DNA of 64,000 nucleotides from Vibrio harveyi NBRC 15634 = ATCC 14126 = KCTC 12724. Its GTDB lineage: Bacteria > Pseudomonadota > Gammaproteobacteria > Enterobacterales > Vibrionaceae. The notes under the pieces were generated by a model, which was not told the DNA's origin, ran no database searches, and saw only the letters and a list, made by a program, of their open reading frames with translations. This document shows positions 23,868-33,820 of this stretch, piece after piece. The position numbers were made by a program, and so were the translations under genes. The stretch lies in NCBI RefSeq assembly GCF_001591145.1, contig NZ_BCUF01000030.1:1-64000 (forward strand), written 5' to 3'. Within the stretch, counting starts at the first letter, position 1. Each line of letters begins with the position of its first letter.

Positions 23868-25967
23868 ATGAAGTTAAGCCTGCCTTTTGCAGATAAATTA
23901 CCACGAATCCCACAGCGCTCCATGCCTGCCATTGGTGCGCCTGTTATGGTATTGGCCACCCTTGCAATGGTGGTACTACCCATACCAGCGTTTCTGTTGG
24001 ATTTGTTCTTCACTTTTAACATCGCCTTAGCCATGGTGGTGTTGTTAGTGACCGTTTACACACGTCGTCCACTCGACTTTGCGGCTTTCCCAACGGTGCT
24101 GCTTATTGCAACCTTATTACGTCTGGCGTTGAACGTTGCATCTACTCGTGTGGTACTGCTTTATGGTCATGAAGGGGGGAACGCTGCGGGTAATGTTATC
24201 GAAGCGTTTGGTAACGTAGTTATCGGCGGTAACTACGCTGTCGGTCTTGTGGTCTTCCTCATCTTGATGATCATTAACTTTATGGTTGTTACCAAAGGTG
24301 CGGGGCGTATTTCTGAGGTAAGTGCACGCTTTACCTTGGATGCCTTACCGGGTAAGCAGATGGCGATCGACGCGGACTTGAACGCTGGTTTGATTGACCA
24401 AGACCAAGCGCGTTTACGCCGTTTTGAAGTTACCAAAGAAGCCGACTTTTACGGTTCAATGGATGGTGCGTCAAAATTCGTAAAAGGTGATGCGATTGCA
24501 GGTATCTTAATCCTGTTTATCAACATTATTGGCGGTCTGTCGATTGGTATGGCGCAATACGGTTTGGGCTTCTCTGAAGCGATGCAAATCTATACCTTGC
24601 TGACCATTGGTGACGGCTTGGTGGCGCAAATTCCATCGCTATTACTTTCTATCGCAGCGGCGATGATGGTAACGCGTCAAAATACTGATGAAGATATGGG
24701 TGAGCAGCTGATTTTTCAGATGTTCGACAACCCAAAAGCATTGATGATTACTGCTGCTATCCTTGGTGTGATGGGTATCGTCCCGGGCATGCCGCACTTC
24801 TCGTTCTTGTCACTGGCGGCAATCGCGGGTGGTGGTGCCTATTGGCTGGACAAAAAACAGAAACAAAAAGCCAAAGAGCCAGCATTACCAGCGAAAGCTG
24901 AAGATGGCAGTGAGCCGATCTCTCAACGTGAACTGTCTTGGGATGATGTGCAACCCGTCGACATCATCGGTCTAGAAGTCGGGTACCGTTTGATTCCTTT
25001 GGTTGACCGTGACCAAGGCGGAGAGTTGCTAGAACGTGTAAAAGGGGTACGTAAGAAGCTTTCGCAAGATTTTGGTTTCTTGATCCCTGCGGTTCATATT
25101 CGTGACAACCTTGAGCTGACACCTAATAGCTATCGTATCACGCTAATGGGAGTTGCCGTTGGTGAGGCAGAAATTCGCCCAGACCAAGAGCTGGCGATTA
25201 ACCCTGGACAGGTTTACGGCATGATCGAAGGTGAGCCAACCATGGACCCGGCATTCGGTCTGGAAGCGGTTTGGATTCGTGAAGAGCAGCGTGAACATGC
25301 TCAAGCGTTAGGTTACACGGTGGTTGACTCTTCAACCGTGCTAGCGACGCATTTAAGCCAATTGCTTACCAATAACGCGTCGCAATTGATTGGTCACGAA
25401 GAAGTACAGAACCTATTGGAAATGCTAGGGCGCAGTGCACCTAAGTTGGTTGAGAATTTTGTCCCAGACCAACTTCAGCTTGGTGTGGTAGTGAAAGTAC
25501 TACAAAACTTACTTAACGAAGCCATTCCGATTCGTGATATTCGAACCATTGTGCAAACCTTGGCGGAGTACTCAAGCAAGAGTCAAGAACCTGACATTTT
25601 GACTGCTGCCGTTCGTATCAGTTTGAAACGTCTAATTGTTCAGGAAATCAATGGTATAGAGCCAGAGTTACCAGTGATAACGCTTATACCTGAACTGGAA
25701 CAAATATTGCATCAAACAATGCAGGCATCAGGTGGCGAATCTGCCGGCATCGAACCGGGATTGGCAGAGCGACTTCAGTCCTCTCTGAGCCAAGCGACAC
25801 AAGAGCAAGAACTGAAAGGGGAACCTGCGGTTCTGCTGACATCTGGTGTATTGCGTTCAACACTGGCTAAGTTTGTTAAGAACACAATACCTAACCTCCG
25901 CGTACTGTCTTACCAAGAAATACCGGACGAGAAACAGATCAGAATTGTGCAAGCAGTGGGCAACTAA
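23868..25967 (+). CDS. flhA: Flagellar export gate protein FlhA
   Basis: FlhA forms a nonameric ring that docks chaperone-substrate complexes and couples the proton-motive force to export. The 699-aa protein has a membrane half (about 20-330, eight hydrophobic segments) with the conserved FHIPEP-family loop GRISEVSARFTLDALPGKQMAID, and a cytoplasmic half (about 360-699). Its length is typical. The ATG follows CACCTCGCAGT, a weak ribosome-binding site. It starts the flhA-flhF-flhG-fliA-che unit. Confidence 0.96.
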   Translation: MKLSLPFADKLPRIPQRSMPAIGAPVMVLATLAMVVLPIPAFLLDLFFTFNIALAMVVLLVTVYTRRPLDFAAFPTVLLIATLLRLALNVASTRVVLLYGHEGGNAAGNVIEAFGNVVIGGNYAVGLVVFLILMIINFMVVTKGAGRISEVSARFTLDALPGKQMAIDADLNAGLIDQDQARLRRFEVTKEADFYGSMDGASKFVKGDAIAGILILFINIIGGLSIGMAQYGLGFSEAMQIYTLLTIGDGLVAQIPSLLLSIAAAMMVTRQNTDEDMGEQLIFQMFDNPKALMITAAILGVMGIVPGMPHFSFLSLAAIAGGGAYWLDKKQKQKAKEPALPAKAEDGSEPISQRELSWDDVQPVDIIGLEVGYRLIPLVDRDQGGELLERVKGVRKKLSQDFGFLIPAVHIRDNLELTPNSYRITLMGVAVGEAEIRPDQELAINPGQVYGMIEGEPTMDPAFGLEAVWIREEQREHAQALGYTVVDSSTVLATHLSQLLTNNASQLIGHEEVQNLLEMLGRSAPKLVENFVPDQLQLGVVVKVLQNLLNEAIPIRDIRTIVQTLAEYSSKSQEPDILTAAVRISLKRLIVQEINGIEPELPVITLIPELEQILHQTMQASGGESAGIEPGLAERLQSSLSQATQEQELKGEPAVLLTSGVLRSTLAKFVKNTIPNLRVLSYQEIPDEKQIRIVQAVGN

Positions 25968-25996
25968 GCCCTTCGCATCATTAATGGATTCATAGT

Positions 25997-27508
25997 TTGA
26001 AAATTAAACGATTTTTTGCCAAAGACATGCGAACTGCGTTGCTCCAAGTGAAAGAAGAACTTGGCGCAGAAGCGGTGATCATGTCGAACAAGAAAGTGGC
26101 GGGCGGTGTAGAGATCGTTGCAGCGATTGACGGTGAGTCTAACGCAGCACCAACCTCACAAGCGCAATCGCTTCCTAACCGTGGCGCAGCTCAATCAAAT
26201 CGTTATAGCGAACAACGTCAAATGCCGTCATCTGCTTCAGAGCGTTTCCAAGATCGCCGTTTAGATGATGACAGAATTAGCCTAAACGCGAACAAAGATA
26301 AATCAGGCTCAATGACGCAACGTTTCGCGAACATGCTCAAGCAATACAGCAGCGGTGCAGCCGAGTCAGATGACCATGTCGCAGAGAATGAAGATTCTTT
26401 GTCCGCATTGCTGCAGCGCCAAAATAAGCACCGTGAAAGCTATAACCAAGAGAAACCTGCGCCTTACCAACCAGACTCGCCACTGGCGAAACTGATTGCG
26501 CAAGACAACCGATTTGACCGCCCAACTCCTAAGTTGGATCCAACGCGCTATGACCGTCGCCGTCCATCGGATGAACGCGATGACTCTGCCGATGAGCTAG
26601 AGAACATGCGTGAAGAGATGACGTCGATTCGTCGTTTGTTGGAACATCAAGTGTCGGGTTTGATGTGGCAAGAGGTAGAACGCCGCGAGCCATTAAGAGC
26701 AATGCTGATTAAGCGTTTGGAGCGTATGGGTGTTTCACCTGAACTTGCCGACCAAATGGCTTGCTACATTCCAGAAGATACGAAACCAGCGCGAGCGTGG
26801 AAAGCACTGCTGTCTCTTGTGGCGGATCAGATCAACATTCCGAAACAAGACATTCTGAAGCGTGGCGGTGTCGTCGCATTACTTGGTCCAACTGGAGTGG
26901 GTAAAACGACTACGGTGGCTAAGTTAGCGGCACGTGCGGCAATGGAGTTTGGTGCCGATAATGTTGCCCTTGTGACAACGGACACATATCGTATAGGTGC
27001 ACATGAGCAGCTCTCAATTTATGGAAGAATTATGGGTTGTCCTGTAAGAGTTGCTAAAGATTCTAACGAGTTAGCCGATGTTATATATCAGCTACGAAAC
27101 AGAAGACTGATTTTGGTCGATACGGCAGGGATGGGGCAACGAGACGTAAGACTCTCTGAGCAGCTCGATACCTTAATGCAAGAAAGCGGAGAAGTGATTC
27201 ACAGCTACCTTGTTTTGCCAGCTACTGCACAACGTCGAGTTCTGCAGGAAACTCTGGATCACTTCCGACGCATTCCGCTGTCGGGTTGTATTTTGACTAA
27301 GCTTGACGAGTCGTTAAGTCTAGGCGAATTCATCAGCGTGGTGATTCAGAACGCGATGCCAGTGGCATACATTGCCAACGGTCAGCGCGTACCAGAAGAC
27401 ATTGTGATAGCACAACCAAAATACATGATTGCGAAAGCAAATGAACTGTTAGAGAAGTCGACAGAGAACGAACCTCACTTTTGGAATAGTGATAACGAAG
27501 GACTCTAG
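25997..27508 (+). CDS. flhF: Flagellar placement GTPase FlhF
   Basis: FlhF is an SRP-type GTPase that marks the old cell pole and promotes assembly of the single polar flagellum. The 503-aa protein has a short conserved N-terminus (MKIKRFFAKDMRTALLQVKE), a long polar linker (about 55-215), an N-domain and a G-domain with P-loop GPTGVGKTT (297-305), DTYRIGAHEQL, DTAGMGQRD and TKLDE. The start appears to be TTG 25997, since no ATG gives the conserved MKIKRFF. flhG follows 14 bp downstream. Confidence 0.94.
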   Translation: MKIKRFFAKDMRTALLQVKEELGAEAVIMSNKKVAGGVEIVAAIDGESNAAPTSQAQSLPNRGAAQSNRYSEQRQMPSSASERFQDRRLDDDRISLNANKDKSGSMTQRFANMLKQYSSGAAESDDHVAENEDSLSALLQRQNKHRESYNQEKPAPYQPDSPLAKLIAQDNRFDRPTPKLDPTRYDRRRPSDERDDSADELENMREEMTSIRRLLEHQVSGLMWQEVERREPLRAMLIKRLERMGVSPELADQMACYIPEDTKPARAWKALLSLVADQINIPKQDILKRGGVVALLGPTGVGKTTTVAKLAARAAMEFGADNVALVTTDTYRIGAHEQLSIYGRIMGCPVRVAKDSNELADVIYQLRNRRLILVDTAGMGQRDVRLSEQLDTLMQESGEVIHSYLVLPATAQRRVLQETLDHFRRIPLSGCILTKLDESLSLGEFISVVIQNAMPVAYIANGQRVPEDIVIAQPKYMIAKANELLEKSTENEPHFWNSDNEGL

Positions 27509-27522
27509 GGCGGCGGACTACT

Positions 27523-28410
27523 ATGACTGAGAATATGATACACGATCAAGCAAGCGGCCTCCGTCGCTTAACACAACCATCATTGACTAAAGTAATCGCT
27601 GTTACTGGCGGCAAAGGTGGTGTGGGTAAATCAAACGTAACACTGGGTCTGGCGATCTGCATGGCACGCCAAGGCAAAAAAGTGATGGTTCTCGACGCAG
27701 ATTTAGGTCTAGCTAATGTGGACGTTATGCTCGGAATTCGTTCAAAACGTAACCTAGGGCATGTCCTTGCGGGTGAATGTGAGCTAAAAGATGCGATTGT
27801 TGAAGGCCCTTATGGTATAAAGATAGTCCCTGCAACTTCTGGCACACAAAGCATGACTGAGCTGTCTCACGCTCAACATGCTGGACTCATCCGTGCATTT
27901 GGTAGTCTTGAAGAGGAAATGGACGTACTGTTGATTGATACAGCTGCGGGCATTTCTGACATGGTGATTAGCTTTTCACGAGCAGCTCAAGATGTTGTGG
28001 TTGTGGTTTGCGATGAGCCAACTTCAATCACTGATGCATATGCATTAATCAAGCTGTTGAGTAAAGAACACCAGGTTCAGCGCTTCAAAGTTGTTGCAAA
28101 TATGGTCAGAAGCTACCGTGAAGGCAGAGAATTATTCGCAAAGTTGACTCTAGTCACAGAGCGCTTCTTGAATGTCAGCCTTGAACTCGTAGCATGTATT
28201 CCATTGGATGACAAAGTACGTCAAGCCGTGAAAAGACAGAAGATCGTTGTGGACGCATTCCCACGTTCTCCTGCGGCTTTAGCGATCAGCTCATTAGCGA
28301 ACAAAGCACTAACGTGGCCACTACCTAAAACACCAAGTGGACACCTAGAGTTTTTTGTGGAAAGGTTGCTAAATCGTACTGAATTCGCAGAGGACCCTTT
28401 TGGTGAATAA
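27523..28410 (+). CDS. flhG: Flagellar number regulator FlhG (MinD/ParA-like ATPase)
   Basis: FlhG restricts the number of polar flagella by antagonising FlhF and FlrA. The 295-aa protein carries the N-terminal DQASGLRRL motif (8-16) involved in partner binding, the deviant Walker A KGGVGKS (31-37), a switch region with LDADLGLANVDVMLG, and a C-terminal region expected to hold an amphipathic membrane-targeting helix. Its 3' end overlaps fliA by 8 nt, so negative number control and sigma-28 synthesis are translationally linked. Confidence 0.95.
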   Translation: MTENMIHDQASGLRRLTQPSLTKVIAVTGGKGGVGKSNVTLGLAICMARQGKKVMVLDADLGLANVDVMLGIRSKRNLGHVLAGECELKDAIVEGPYGIKIVPATSGTQSMTELSHAQHAGLIRAFGSLEEEMDVLLIDTAAGISDMVISFSRAAQDVVVVVCDEPTSITDAYALIKLLSKEHQVQRFKVVANMVRSYREGRELFAKLTLVTERFLNVSLELVACIPLDDKVRQAVKRQKIVVDAFPRSPAALAISSLANKALTWPLPKTPSGHLEFFVERLLNRTEFAEDPFGE

Positions 28411-29137
28411 AGCGATTACCTATAACCAACATGGCAAATTTAATAGCCAGCAGGCGTTCATTGAACGTTACTCGGTGTTGGTTAAGCGTATTGCTCACCA
28501 CCTGTTAGGCCGTTTACCGCCGAGTGTTCAGGTAGAGGATTTAATTCAGGCCGGCATGATCGGTCTTATCGAAGCTCAGCAGAATTATGATGGTTCTAAA
28601 GGTGCGAGCTTTGAAACTTATGCGGGTATCCGTATTCGCGGTGCAATGTTAGATGACATTCGCAAAGGCGACTGGGTACCTCGTTCTGTTCATAAGAACA
28701 ATCGCGAAATTAACCAAGCGATCGCAGAGCTGGAAGGTGTACTAAATCGCGACCCATCTGATGCTGAAGTAGCAGCGCATCTTGGTATGACACTAGACCA
28801 ATATCATAGTGCTCTTACCGATATAAACTGTTCAAAATTAGTGGGAATTGAAGATTTAGGCGTCTCTGATGATGTGATTTCACCGGCTGATGAGACCGAT
28901 GACAGCAACCCGTTTAAGGGTGTAGCTGATGAATCGTTCAGAAAAGCACTGGTTGAATCAATAAAACAGCTTCCAGAGCGTGAAGCTTTAGTACTTTCGC
29001 TTTATTATGACGAAGAACTCAATTTGAAAGAGATTGGCGATGTGTTGGGTGTGAGCGAATCTCGCGTAAGCCAAATACTGAGTCAAGCGATGCAACGTTT
29101 ACGCACCAAGCTCAGTGCGTGGACACAAAATGACTAA
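28403..29137 (+). CDS. fliA: Flagellar sigma factor FliA (sigma-28)
   Basis: FliA directs RNA polymerase to late flagellar and flagellin promoters such as that at 484-510. The 244-aa protein has region 2 (about 15-90, including QVEDLIQAGMIGLIEAQQNY), region 3 (about 95-150) and region 4 (about 185-240, ESRVSQILSQAMQRLRTKL). It starts with GTG 28403 (MNKAITYNQHG); a TTG lies one codon upstream. The N-terminus fits Vibrio FliA. It overlaps flhG by 8 nt, and cheY starts 33 bp after its stop. Confidence 0.95.
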   Translation: MNKAITYNQHGKFNSQQAFIERYSVLVKRIAHHLLGRLPPSVQVEDLIQAGMIGLIEAQQNYDGSKGASFETYAGIRIRGAMLDDIRKGDWVPRSVHKNNREINQAIAELEGVLNRDPSDAEVAAHLGMTLDQYHSALTDINCSKLVGIEDLGVSDDVISPADETDDSNPFKGVADESFRKALVESIKQLPEREALVLSLYYDEELNLKEIGDVLGVSESRVSQILSQAMQRLRTKLSAWTQND

Positions 29138-29170
29138 ACACACTGATTTTACGATTCAGTGGAGGCAATT

Positions 29171-29551
29171 TTGAATAAAAACATGAAGATCCTTATTGTT
29201 GATGATTTCTCAACAATGCGCCGTATTGTTAAAAACCTGCTTCGTGACTTGGGTTTCAATAACACTCAAGAAGCGGACGATGGTTTAACTGCATTACCTA
29301 TGCTGAAAAAAGGTGACTTCGACTTTGTTGTAACCGACTGGAACATGCCAGGTATGCAAGGCATCGACTTGCTGAAACACATCCGTGCTGACGCTGAACT
29401 GAAGCACTTGCCTGTGCTAATGATCACAGCGGAAGCAAAGCGTGAGCAGATCATCGAAGCAGCGCAAGCAGGCGTTAACGGCTACATCGTTAAGCCATTT
29501 ACAGCTGCAACGCTTAAAGAAAAATTAGATAAAATTTTCGAACGTTTATAA
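29171..29551 (+). CDS. cheY: Chemotaxis response regulator CheY
   Basis: CheY-phosphate binds FliM and changes motor rotation. The 126-aa single receiver domain has DD at 11-12, phospho-acceptor Asp56 in VVTDWNMPGMQG, Thr in MITAEA and Lys in YIVKPF. The start is most likely TTG 29171, because GGAGG (29161-29165) is five bases before it; an ATG four codons later and a GTG four codons earlier are less well placed. It is the first chemotaxis gene after fliA. Confidence 0.95.
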   Translation: MNKNMKILIVDDFSTMRRIVKNLLRDLGFNNTQEADDGLTALPMLKKGDFDFVVTDWNMPGMQGIDLLKHIRADAELKHLPVLMITAEAKREQIIEAAQAGVNGYIVKPFTAATLKEKLDKIFERL

Positions 29552-29670
29552 CTCTCTCTTTCTCTTTGTTAATCGAGTCATCACTTCTAATACCTACTAC
29601 TAAAGGGTGGCTCGCTTGACGTTTAAAAAGCGATAAGAAAGAACTAAACGTAAAAAAGGGTCTATTCAGG

Positions 29671-30411
29671 ATGATCTCACTAGAGCAGGCGAAGTCGCTC
29701 GTTCAGATGCTAGAAAACGGGGAACAGGACCAAGCCAATGAGCTTGTTGCCTCGATATATGAAAGCGATGGGAATCCGATGCTAAAAGAAATCGGAACAT
29801 TAACCCGCGACCTTCATGATTCACTTAAGCACTTCAACATCGATCAACGCATGACAGAAATTGCGAAAGCGGAAATCCCGGACGCAAGGGACCGTCTGCA
29901 ATACGTGATTGATAAAACTGAGTTGGCAGCGAATAAAACGATGGATGCGGTTGATTGCTGCTTACCTATCGCCGACAACCTGCATGAGTGCCTTCAACAA
30001 GTTCGCCCTCAGTGGAACGAACTCATGCACGGACGCATCGAATTAAGCGATTTTAAAGCACTTTGCCACCGTATCGATGGGCTGTTAGTTCAAGTCGAAG
30101 GTGATAGCACTGAATTGCGTGGTCAGTTGACCGAAATTCTTATGGCACAAGACTTCCAAGACTTAACGGGTCAAATCATTCGCCGCGTGATCACGCTTGT
30201 CAATGAAGTGGAAGATCGCCTGGTTGAGATCTTGACCGTGTTTTCTGGAAATAAACCAGAAGAACAGACTCAAGTTTTGCCAGAACCGTCAGATAAAAAG
30301 ATTAAACAATCAAGCGAAGCAGAAGGCCCGATTCTTCACCCTGAACTCAGGGAAGATGCGGTTTCATCGCAGGACGAAGTCGACGACTTGTTGTCCAGTC
30401 TTGGATTTTAA
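29671..30411 (+). CDS. cheZ: CheY-phosphate phosphatase CheZ
   Basis: CheZ accelerates CheY-phosphate dephosphorylation and so restores smooth swimming. The 246-aa protein is mostly helical. The conserved AQDFQDLTGQIIRRV segment holds the catalytic Gln, and the C-terminal VDDLLSSLGF peptide is the CheY-binding tail, joined by an acidic flexible linker. A gap of 119 bp separates it from cheY. cheA follows 9 bp after its stop. Confidence 0.95.
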   Translation: MISLEQAKSLVQMLENGEQDQANELVASIYESDGNPMLKEIGTLTRDLHDSLKHFNIDQRMTEIAKAEIPDARDRLQYVIDKTELAANKTMDAVDCCLPIADNLHECLQQVRPQWNELMHGRIELSDFKALCHRIDGLLVQVEGDSTELRGQLTEILMAQDFQDLTGQIIRRVITLVNEVEDRLVEILTVFSGNKPEEQTQVLPEPSDKKIKQSSEAEGPILHPELREDAVSSQDEVDDLLSSLGF

Positions 30412-30420
30412 AGGTAACGT

Positions 30421-32667
30421 ATGAGCTACGATTTAGACGAAGATATTCTTCAGGACTTTCTAATTGAGGCTGGGGAAATTCTTGAGCTGCTGTCTGAGCA
30501 GTTGGTTGAACTGGAAAATAATCCAGAAGACAAAGATCTCCTAAACGCGATTTTCCGCGGCTTTCACACTGTAAAAGGTGGTGCAGGCTTCCTATCATTG
30601 GCAGAGCTGGTTGACACTTGTCACGGTGCTGAGAACGTGTTCGACGTATTGCGAAACGGTCAGCGTTCAGTCACGCCAAGTTTGATGGACACCATGCTAA
30701 AAGCGCTTGATACGGTTAACCATCAGTTCCAAGCGGTTCAAGACCGTGAACCACTGGATGCAGCCGATCCTGCACTGTTGGAAGAACTTCATCGTTTATG
30801 CAAACCTGAGTCTGAAGACGAAGTCGTTGCGGCGGTTGAAGTGCCAGTTGCTGAGCCAGAACCAGTTATTCCAGAGCCAGTTATCGAACAACCAGCAGCG
30901 CCAGTAGAAGCAGCACCTTCTAGCGTGGGTTCTGTTGATGAAATCACTCAAGACGAGTTTGAGAAACTGCTGGATGAGTTACACGGTAAAGGTTCTGCTC
31001 CGGGTGCATCTGCGCCAGCAGCACCAGCGGCTCCAACGCCAGTAAGTGCACCTTCATTAGACAGTGGTGATATCACTGATGATGAATTTGAACGTCTTCT
31101 TGACGAGCTGCATGGCGTAGGTAAGAGCCCATCGGCATCAGAAGTGGCACCAGTAGAAACGCCTAAAGCGCCAGAGCCTGCTGCTCCTACTGCGTCAGCA
31201 TCAACTGACGGCGATCTGATGACCGATGAAGAGTTTGAAAAACTTCTCGACGAATTACATGGTTCGGGTAAAGGTCCATCTATCGAAGAGTTAGATTTTG
31301 CGACTAAACCAGCATCAGAAAATATTACGCCTGAAGCGCCAAAAGCAGCTCCAGCACCTCAGCCTGCTCCAGTAGCGGCTGCGCCTTCTCCAGCGCCAGC
31401 GCCAGCTCCGGCACCTAAGCCAGAAGCAAAACCGGTTGCAGTAAAAGAAGAAGCAAAAGCAGCAGCGCCTGCGGTTAAGAAACCACAAGCAGAAGCAACA
31501 GTGCGTGTTGATACTTCAACTCTAGACACCATCATGAACATGGTGGGTGAGCTTGTATTGGTGCGTAACCGTCTACTAAGTCTTGGTTTAAATAGCAACG
31601 ACGAAGAAATGTCGAAAGCAGTAGCAAACCTAGATGTTGTTACCGCAGACCTTCAAGGTGCGGTAATGAAAACGCGTATGCAGCCAATCAAGAAAGTGTT
31701 TGGTCGCTTCCCACGCGTTGTTCGTGACTTGGCGCGTAACCTAAATAAAGACATCGTGCTTGAAATGCGCGGTGAAGAAACCGATCTTGATAAAAACCTA
31801 GTAGAAGCACTTGCAGATCCATTGATCCACTTGGTGCGTAACTCGGTTGACCATGGTATCGAAATGCCAGACGACCGCGCGAAAGCTGGTAAATCTCGTA
31901 CTGGTAAAGTGATTCTGTCTGCATCGCAAGAAGGTGACCATATTGAACTGGCTATCGTTGACGATGGCGGCGGTATGGATCCCAATAAACTCCGTGGTAT
32001 CGCAGTAAAACGCGGCATGATGGATGAAGACGCAGCAGCACGCTTGTCGGATAAAGAGTGTTTCAACCTCATTTTTGCACCAGGCTTCTCGAGCAAAGAG
32101 AAGATTTCTGATATCTCTGGTCGTGGTGTAGGTATGGACGTGGTTAAGACGGCGATCAACACCTTGAACGGTTCTATCGATATCGATTCAGAATTGGGTA
32201 AAGGCACTAAGATCACCATCAAAGTACCACTGACGCTTGCGATCCTACCAACACTAATGGTTGGTGTTGGCGGTCATCCGTTCGCACTGCCTCTTGCATC
32301 GGTTAATGAAATCTTCCACTTAGATCTTAGCCGTACCAACGTTGTTGATGGTCAACTAACCATTATCGTACGTGATAAGTCTATCCCACTGTTCTACCTA
32401 CAAAACTGGTTAGCTTCTAAGTCGCCACGTGTAGAAGAGCGCATTGGTCATGGTCATGTTGTTATCGTTCAAATTGGTAGCCAACGTGTCGGCTTTGTGG
32501 TGGATACATTGATTGGTCAAGAAGAAGTGGTTATCAAGCCACTGGATAACCTATTGCAAGGCACGCCAGGTATGGCAGGTGCAACGATTACCAGTGACGG
32601 TCACATCGCATTGATTCTTGATGTGCCAGATCTACTTAAGCAATACGCTGCAGCTTCGCGCATTTAA
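30421..32667 (+). CDS. cheA: Chemotaxis histidine kinase CheA with triplicated LID-type repeat
   Basis: CheA phosphorylates CheY and CheB in polar chemoreceptor arrays. The 748-aa protein has P1 HPt (1-130) with phospho-acceptor His49 in FHTVKGGAG, then a Pro/Ala-rich linker, the P3 dimerisation, P4 kinase (N, G1 DDGGGMD, GRGVGMDVV) and P5 CheW-like domains. The linker contains three copies of TxDEFEKLLDELHGxGK starting at residues 175, 218 and 267. This corresponds to the LID region of Vibrio CheA, reported to bind ParP. No separate CheY-binding P2 domain is evident. Confidence 0.95.
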   Translation: MSYDLDEDILQDFLIEAGEILELLSEQLVELENNPEDKDLLNAIFRGFHTVKGGAGFLSLAELVDTCHGAENVFDVLRNGQRSVTPSLMDTMLKALDTVNHQFQAVQDREPLDAADPALLEELHRLCKPESEDEVVAAVEVPVAEPEPVIPEPVIEQPAAPVEAAPSSVGSVDEITQDEFEKLLDELHGKGSAPGASAPAAPAAPTPVSAPSLDSGDITDDEFERLLDELHGVGKSPSASEVAPVETPKAPEPAAPTASASTDGDLMTDEEFEKLLDELHGSGKGPSIEELDFATKPASENITPEAPKAAPAPQPAPVAAAPSPAPAPAPAPKPEAKPVAVKEEAKAAAPAVKKPQAEATVRVDTSTLDTIMNMVGELVLVRNRLLSLGLNSNDEEMSKAVANLDVVTADLQGAVMKTRMQPIKKVFGRFPRVVRDLARNLNKDIVLEMRGEETDLDKNLVEALADPLIHLVRNSVDHGIEMPDDRAKAGKSRTGKVILSASQEGDHIELAIVDDGGGMDPNKLRGIAVKRGMMDEDAAARLSDKECFNLIFAPGFSSKEKISDISGRGVGMDVVKTAINTLNGSIDIDSELGKGTKITIKVPLTLAILPTLMVGVGGHPFALPLASVNEIFHLDLSRTNVVDGQLTIIVRDKSIPLFYLQNWLASKSPRVEERIGHGHVVIVQIGSQRVGFVVDTLIGQEEVVIKPLDNLLQGTPGMAGATITSDGHIALILDVPDLLKQYAAASRI

Positions 32668-32696
32668 GCGAAGCTGGAGTTGAAAAAAGGAATAAG

Positions 32697-33812
32697 ATGG
32701 CGATTAAAGTACTAGTCGTTGATGATTCGAGTTTTTTCCGTCGTCGCGTTAGCGAAATCATCAACTCAGAATCGCGCCTAGAAGTGATAGACGTTGCGGT
32801 TAATGGCAGAGAAGCGGTTGAGAAAGCCAAAACTCTAAAACCTGACGTCATCACTATGGATATTGAAATGCCAGTCATGGACGGTATTACTGCCGTGCGT
32901 GAAATTATGGCTACGTCTCCTACGCCAATCCTAATGTTTTCGTCCCTGACTCATGATGGGGCGAAGGCTACGCTTGACGCACTAGACGCTGGTGCATTGG
33001 ACTTCTTACCGAAGAAATTTGAAGATATTGCTCGTAACCGTGATGAAGCGGTATCGCTACTCCAACAACGTGTCATTCAAATTGCTTCTAAGCGCGCATT
33101 CATGCGTCGCCCAATGGCGAAACCTGCTGCGACTGCACCGAGCTCAACAACTCGTCCATTAGCATCACGCAATACTGCGCCTGCCGCAGCAACTGCAAGT
33201 CGCCCTGTGGCAGCAAAATACCGCGCTTCAGGTAAGAAATATCAGTTAACAGCTATCGGTACTTCCACTGGTGGTCCTGTTGCTCTGCAAAAAATTCTGA
33301 CTCGTTTACCCGTAAACTATCCGCACCCAATCGTGTTGATCCAACATATGCCAGCTACTTTTACTGCTGCTTTTGCAAGTCGTTTAAATACGCTTTGTAA
33401 GATCCAAGTAAAAGAAGCTCAAGATGGTGATGTATTGCAAGCTGGCGTTGCCTATTTGGCGCCAGGCGGTAAGCAAATGATGATCGACGGTCGTGCAGGT
33501 GCTGCTCGTCTGCGCATTATCGATGGCGGCGACCGCATGAACTACAAACCTTGTGTGGATGTTACGTTTGGCTCTGCTGCAAAAGTATACGGTGACAAAG
33601 TATTGTCGATGGTACTGACAGGTATGGGGGCTGACGGTCGTGAAGGCGCACGCATGTTGAAATCAGCAGGCTCAACAATTTGGGCTCAAGATGAAGATAG
33701 TTGTGTGGTTTACGGTATGCCACAAGCGGTTGCGAAAGCGGGCATCTCTACAGAAGATTTACCTCTCGACCGCATTGCGGAACGCATGTTGGTAGAAGTG
33801 GGCTTAGCGTAG
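32697..33812 (+). CDS. cheB: Chemotaxis methylesterase/deamidase CheB
   Basis: CheB removes methyl groups from chemoreceptors to reset sensitivity. The 371-aa protein has a receiver domain (1-125) with Asp55 in ITMDIEMPVMDG, an Ala/Ser/Pro-rich linker, and a methylesterase domain (about 175-370) with the expected Ser in GTSTGGP, His in LIQHMPATFT and Asp in GMGADGREG. AAAAGGAA lies before the ATG. The stop is 8 bp from parC. Confidence 0.96.
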   Translation: MAIKVLVVDDSSFFRRRVSEIINSESRLEVIDVAVNGREAVEKAKTLKPDVITMDIEMPVMDGITAVREIMATSPTPILMFSSLTHDGAKATLDALDAGALDFLPKKFEDIARNRDEAVSLLQQRVIQIASKRAFMRRPMAKPAATAPSSTTRPLASRNTAPAAATASRPVAAKYRASGKKYQLTAIGTSTGGPVALQKILTRLPVNYPHPIVLIQHMPATFTAAFASRLNTLCKIQVKEAQDGDVLQAGVAYLAPGGKQMMIDGRAGAARLRIIDGGDRMNYKPCVDVTFGSAAKVYGDKVLSMVLTGMGADGREGARMLKSAGSTIWAQDEDSCVVYGMPQAVAKAGISTEDLPLDRIAERMLVEVGLA

Positions 33813-33820
33813 GAAAGATC

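Noticed and set aside
33701..33820. A 40-codon N-terminal extension of ParC
   Set aside because: It lies in another frame of cheB. The ParA family begins just before the KGGVGKTT motif, and ATG 33821 has a good ribosome-binding site.
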